A DNA stretch of 64,000 bases from Micromonospora andamanensis (GTDB lineage Bacteria; Actinomycetota; Actinomycetes; Mycobacteriales; Micromonosporaceae), in NCBI RefSeq assembly GCF_016863495.1, contig NZ_BOOZ01000016.1:62001-126000 (forward strand), in the 5' to 3' direction. A program made the position numbers and the translations under genes. The notes beneath the pieces are model-generated. The model saw only the letters and a program-made list of their open reading frames with translations. It did no database searches and was not told the DNA's origin. This document shows, piece after piece, positions 62,609 through 64,000 of the stretch (position 1 is the stretch's first letter; each line of letters opens with the position of its first letter).

Positions 62609-63736
62609 CTAGCCGACCGGGCGGCCACGCCAGGACAGGCGCCGCCGCTTGCGCAGATGGTACGACCGCAGGGTCAGCCAACCGAGGACCGCGACCGACA
62701 CGGGGTGGCCCAGCGCGTCGGGCCAGGCCCGGCCGCCGGTGGCCCGGGCGCTGACCACCCGCCCGACCACCCCCACCAGGTACGCGACCCCGGCGACCCC
62801 GGCCACCACCGGCGCACCGGCGACCAGCGCCACGACGGCCACCAGCGGTGGTGCGGTGTAGAGCGCCAGCAGCAGGGCCAGCACCACTGCCGCGCTGATC
62901 GGGTGCCCGAACGAGGCCCACAACGACTTGGTGTAGCCGTCGCGCAGCTGCGGCCAGTCCTCGTACATCCGGCAGCTGGCCAGTCGGGAGCCGTCGGCGA
63001 GGGCGATCCGGCCACCGGCCCGCTTCACCGCCCGGGCCAGCTCGATGTCCTCAAGCACCCGGTCGGCGACCGCCGCGTGCCCGCCGGCCCGCAGGTAGCC
63101 GGCCCGGTCGACGACCAGGAACTGCCCGCCGGCCGCGGCCAGCGATGGTCGGGACGAACGCTCCATCGCCCGCAGCGGCAGGAAGGTCAGCCACAACCAC
63201 TGCAACAGCGGCTGCACCAACCGGTCGGCCGCCGTCCGCACCACGATCCGTGGGTACGGCGACAGCAGCGTCGCCCCGGCGGCGCGTAGTTCGGTGACCG
63301 CCGCCGCCACGGCGTACGGGTCGAGCACCACGTCGGCGTCCACGAAGACCAGCGCGGTGACCGGCTCCTCGACGCCGGTGGCCAACTGCCAGCAGGCGTG
63401 CGGCTTGCCCAGCCAGCCCGGCGGCGGGTTCACCCCGGTGCGCAGGGTGACCCGGGGGTCGTCGGCGACGACGGCGCGGACCACCTCGGCGGTGCCGTCG
63501 GTGGAACCGTCGTCGAGCACCACCACCCGCAGCCCGGGGACTCCCCGCTGGGCGAGCAGGGCGCGCAGGCACGGGGTGACCCGGTCGGCCTCGTCGCGCA
63601 GCGGCAGCAGCACCGCCACCGTCTCGGTGACCGCCGCCGGCCTGTCGGTCGGCCGGCGCAGCCAGCGACCGGCGTTGACGAGTGTGTGCGTGGTCAGCAG
63701 GGTGACGCCGAGCAGCAGGACCAGCGCGCCGGTCAT
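62609..63736 (-). CDS. Membrane GT2 glycosyltransferase of the carotenoid block
   Basis: A 375-residue family 2 glycosyltransferase. An N-terminal membrane helix (ALVLLLGVTLLTTHTLVNAG), a GT-A domain (about 40-270: ETVAVLLPLRDEADRV, VVVLDDGSTDGTAEVV, ALVFVDADVVLDP and VLEDIELARAVKRAGG) and at least two C-terminal membrane helices are visible. It resembles CruC/CrtQ-type carotenoid glycosyltransferases, which add a sugar to a hydroxylated carotenoid. ATG at 63736 overlaps the stop of the gene upstream by four bases (ATGA). Confidence 0.82.
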   Translation of the reverse strand: MTGALVLLLGVTLLTTHTLVNAGRWLRRPTDRPAAVTETVAVLLPLRDEADRVTPCLRALLAQRGVPGLRVVVLDDGSTDGTAEVVRAVVADDPRVTLRTGVNPPPGWLGKPHACWQLATGVEEPVTALVFVDADVVLDPYAVAAAVTELRAAGATLLSPYPRIVVRTAADRLVQPLLQWLWLTFLPLRAMERSSRPSLAAAGGQFLVVDRAGYLRAGGHAAVADRVLEDIELARAVKRAGGRIALADGSRLASCRMYEDWPQLRDGYTKSLWASFGHPISAAVVLALLLALYTAPPLVAVVALVAGAPVVAGVAGVAYLVGVVGRVVSARATGGRAWPDALGHPVSVAVLGWLTLRSYHLRKRRRLSWRGRPVG

Positions 63737-64000
63737 GCCGCCACGTCGACCGGTGAGTGCGGCGAACCGGTGTCCCGGTCGCGGGTGCGCCGGGCCCGCA
63801 GCAGGGTGACGGCCAGCGGTACGGCGACCACCGCCATGCCGACCGCGCCCCACACCGCCGAGGCGGGCAGGTCGAGGAAGACGGCGTGGGCCAGCACGCT
63901 GGAGCCGTACGTCCACAGGTAGAGCGCGTACATCGGCTGGTCGACGGCGCCGGTGGTGGCCACGGTGGGCCCGGCGAGCGGGCGCAGCGCGGTCATCATC
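63733..64000 (-). CDS. C-terminal part of a membrane protein, probably CruF-like carotenoid hydratase (runs off the window)
   Basis: The visible about 89 codons are the end of a larger frame, open at the window edge. Two hydrophobic segments (YALYLWTYGSSVLAHAVFLD and AVWGAVGMAVVAVPLAVTLL) end in RARRTRDRDTG. The tail looks like that of CruF (DUF422), the bacterial carotenoid 1,2-hydratase that often precedes CruC and CrtI genes in actinomycetes, but the family cannot be confirmed without the missing N-terminus. Confidence 0.5.
   Translation of the reverse strand, partial: MMTALRPLAGPTVATTGAVDQPMYALYLWTYGSSVLAHAVFLDLPASAVWGAVGMAVVAVPLAVTLLRARRTRDRDTGSPHSPVDVAA

Overview
The window is very GC-rich, uses GTG starts often, is densely packed with translationally coupled genes, and encodes actinobacterial marker families: PimB'-type mannosyltransferase, a PASTA-domain PknL-like kinase with an Rv2175c-like partner, oligoribonuclease-type RNase AS, class II DAHP synthase, and a DUF574 methyltransferase. 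Together with the style of the intergenic palindromes this points to a Micromonosporaceae chromosome (Micromonospora or a close relative). No rRNA, tRNA, CRISPR array, prophage or insertion-sequence transposase was seen.

Layout. 0-9.7 kb: Lrp-type sensor, sugar nucleotidyltransferase, Nudix hydrolase, a RelA/SpoT homologue, a DEDDh/GIY-YIG nuclease, a NYN protein, a Ste24-like M48 protease and a PimB'-like mannosyltransferase. 10-17 kb (mostly minus strand): GGDEF/EAL protein, DUF574 methyltransferase, NarL-type response regulator with its histidine kinase, and a long-chain acyl-CoA synthetase. 17-24.8 kb: START-like protein, a cysteine-motif protein next to a ROK glucokinase, EEP phosphatase, FMO-type flavoprotein, alpha/beta hydrolase, trehalose-6-phosphate synthase and a membrane protein. 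25.7-36.7 kb: a ten-gene plus-strand accessory cluster. 36.8-57.5 kb: PlsC, a giant cyclase/AAA regulator, Crp/Fnr regulator, RNase AS, a phosphofructokinase with pyrophosphate-type residues, ProC, GNATs, a secreted chitinase, DAHP synthase, threonine aldolase, endonuclease IV, and the PknL-like kinase with its HTH partner. 57.5-64 kb: prenyl diphosphate synthase, XRE regulator, MetF, CDP-alcohol phosphotransferase, and a carotenoid-type block (CrtI-like desaturase, glycosyltransferase, probable CruF fragment).

The conserved genes on both sides of the accessory cluster recall, in content and approximate order, the Mycobacterium tuberculosis Rv2172c-Rv2191 neighbourhood (exo/GIY-YIG nuclease, PimB', FadD15, START protein, PlsC, RNase AS, AroG, PknL, Rv2175c, IdsA2, MetF-like). 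I therefore read the 25.7-36.7 kb cluster as an island inserted in a conserved block; its base composition also looks less GC-rich.

The accessory cluster is the most interesting part. It encodes an OmpR-type regulator whose phospho-acceptor aspartate is glutamate, an acyl-CoA-dehydrogenase-fold protein without the usual catalytic glutamate, a thioester-reductase-like SDR, a class III aminotransferase, a START/cyclase-like protein, a flavin reductase, a second SDR, a membrane fatty-acid-hydroxylase-like di-iron enzyme, a bacterial nitric oxide synthase oxygenase with intact key residues, and an MMPL exporter. Seven junctions are overlapping or only a few bases apart. No PKS, NRPS, carrier protein or P450 is present. 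My hypothesis is a pathway that reduces an activated acyl group to an aldehyde, aminates it, oxygenates it, combines it with NO-derived chemistry and exports a lipid-like product. The assignments of families are from sequence; the product is inference.
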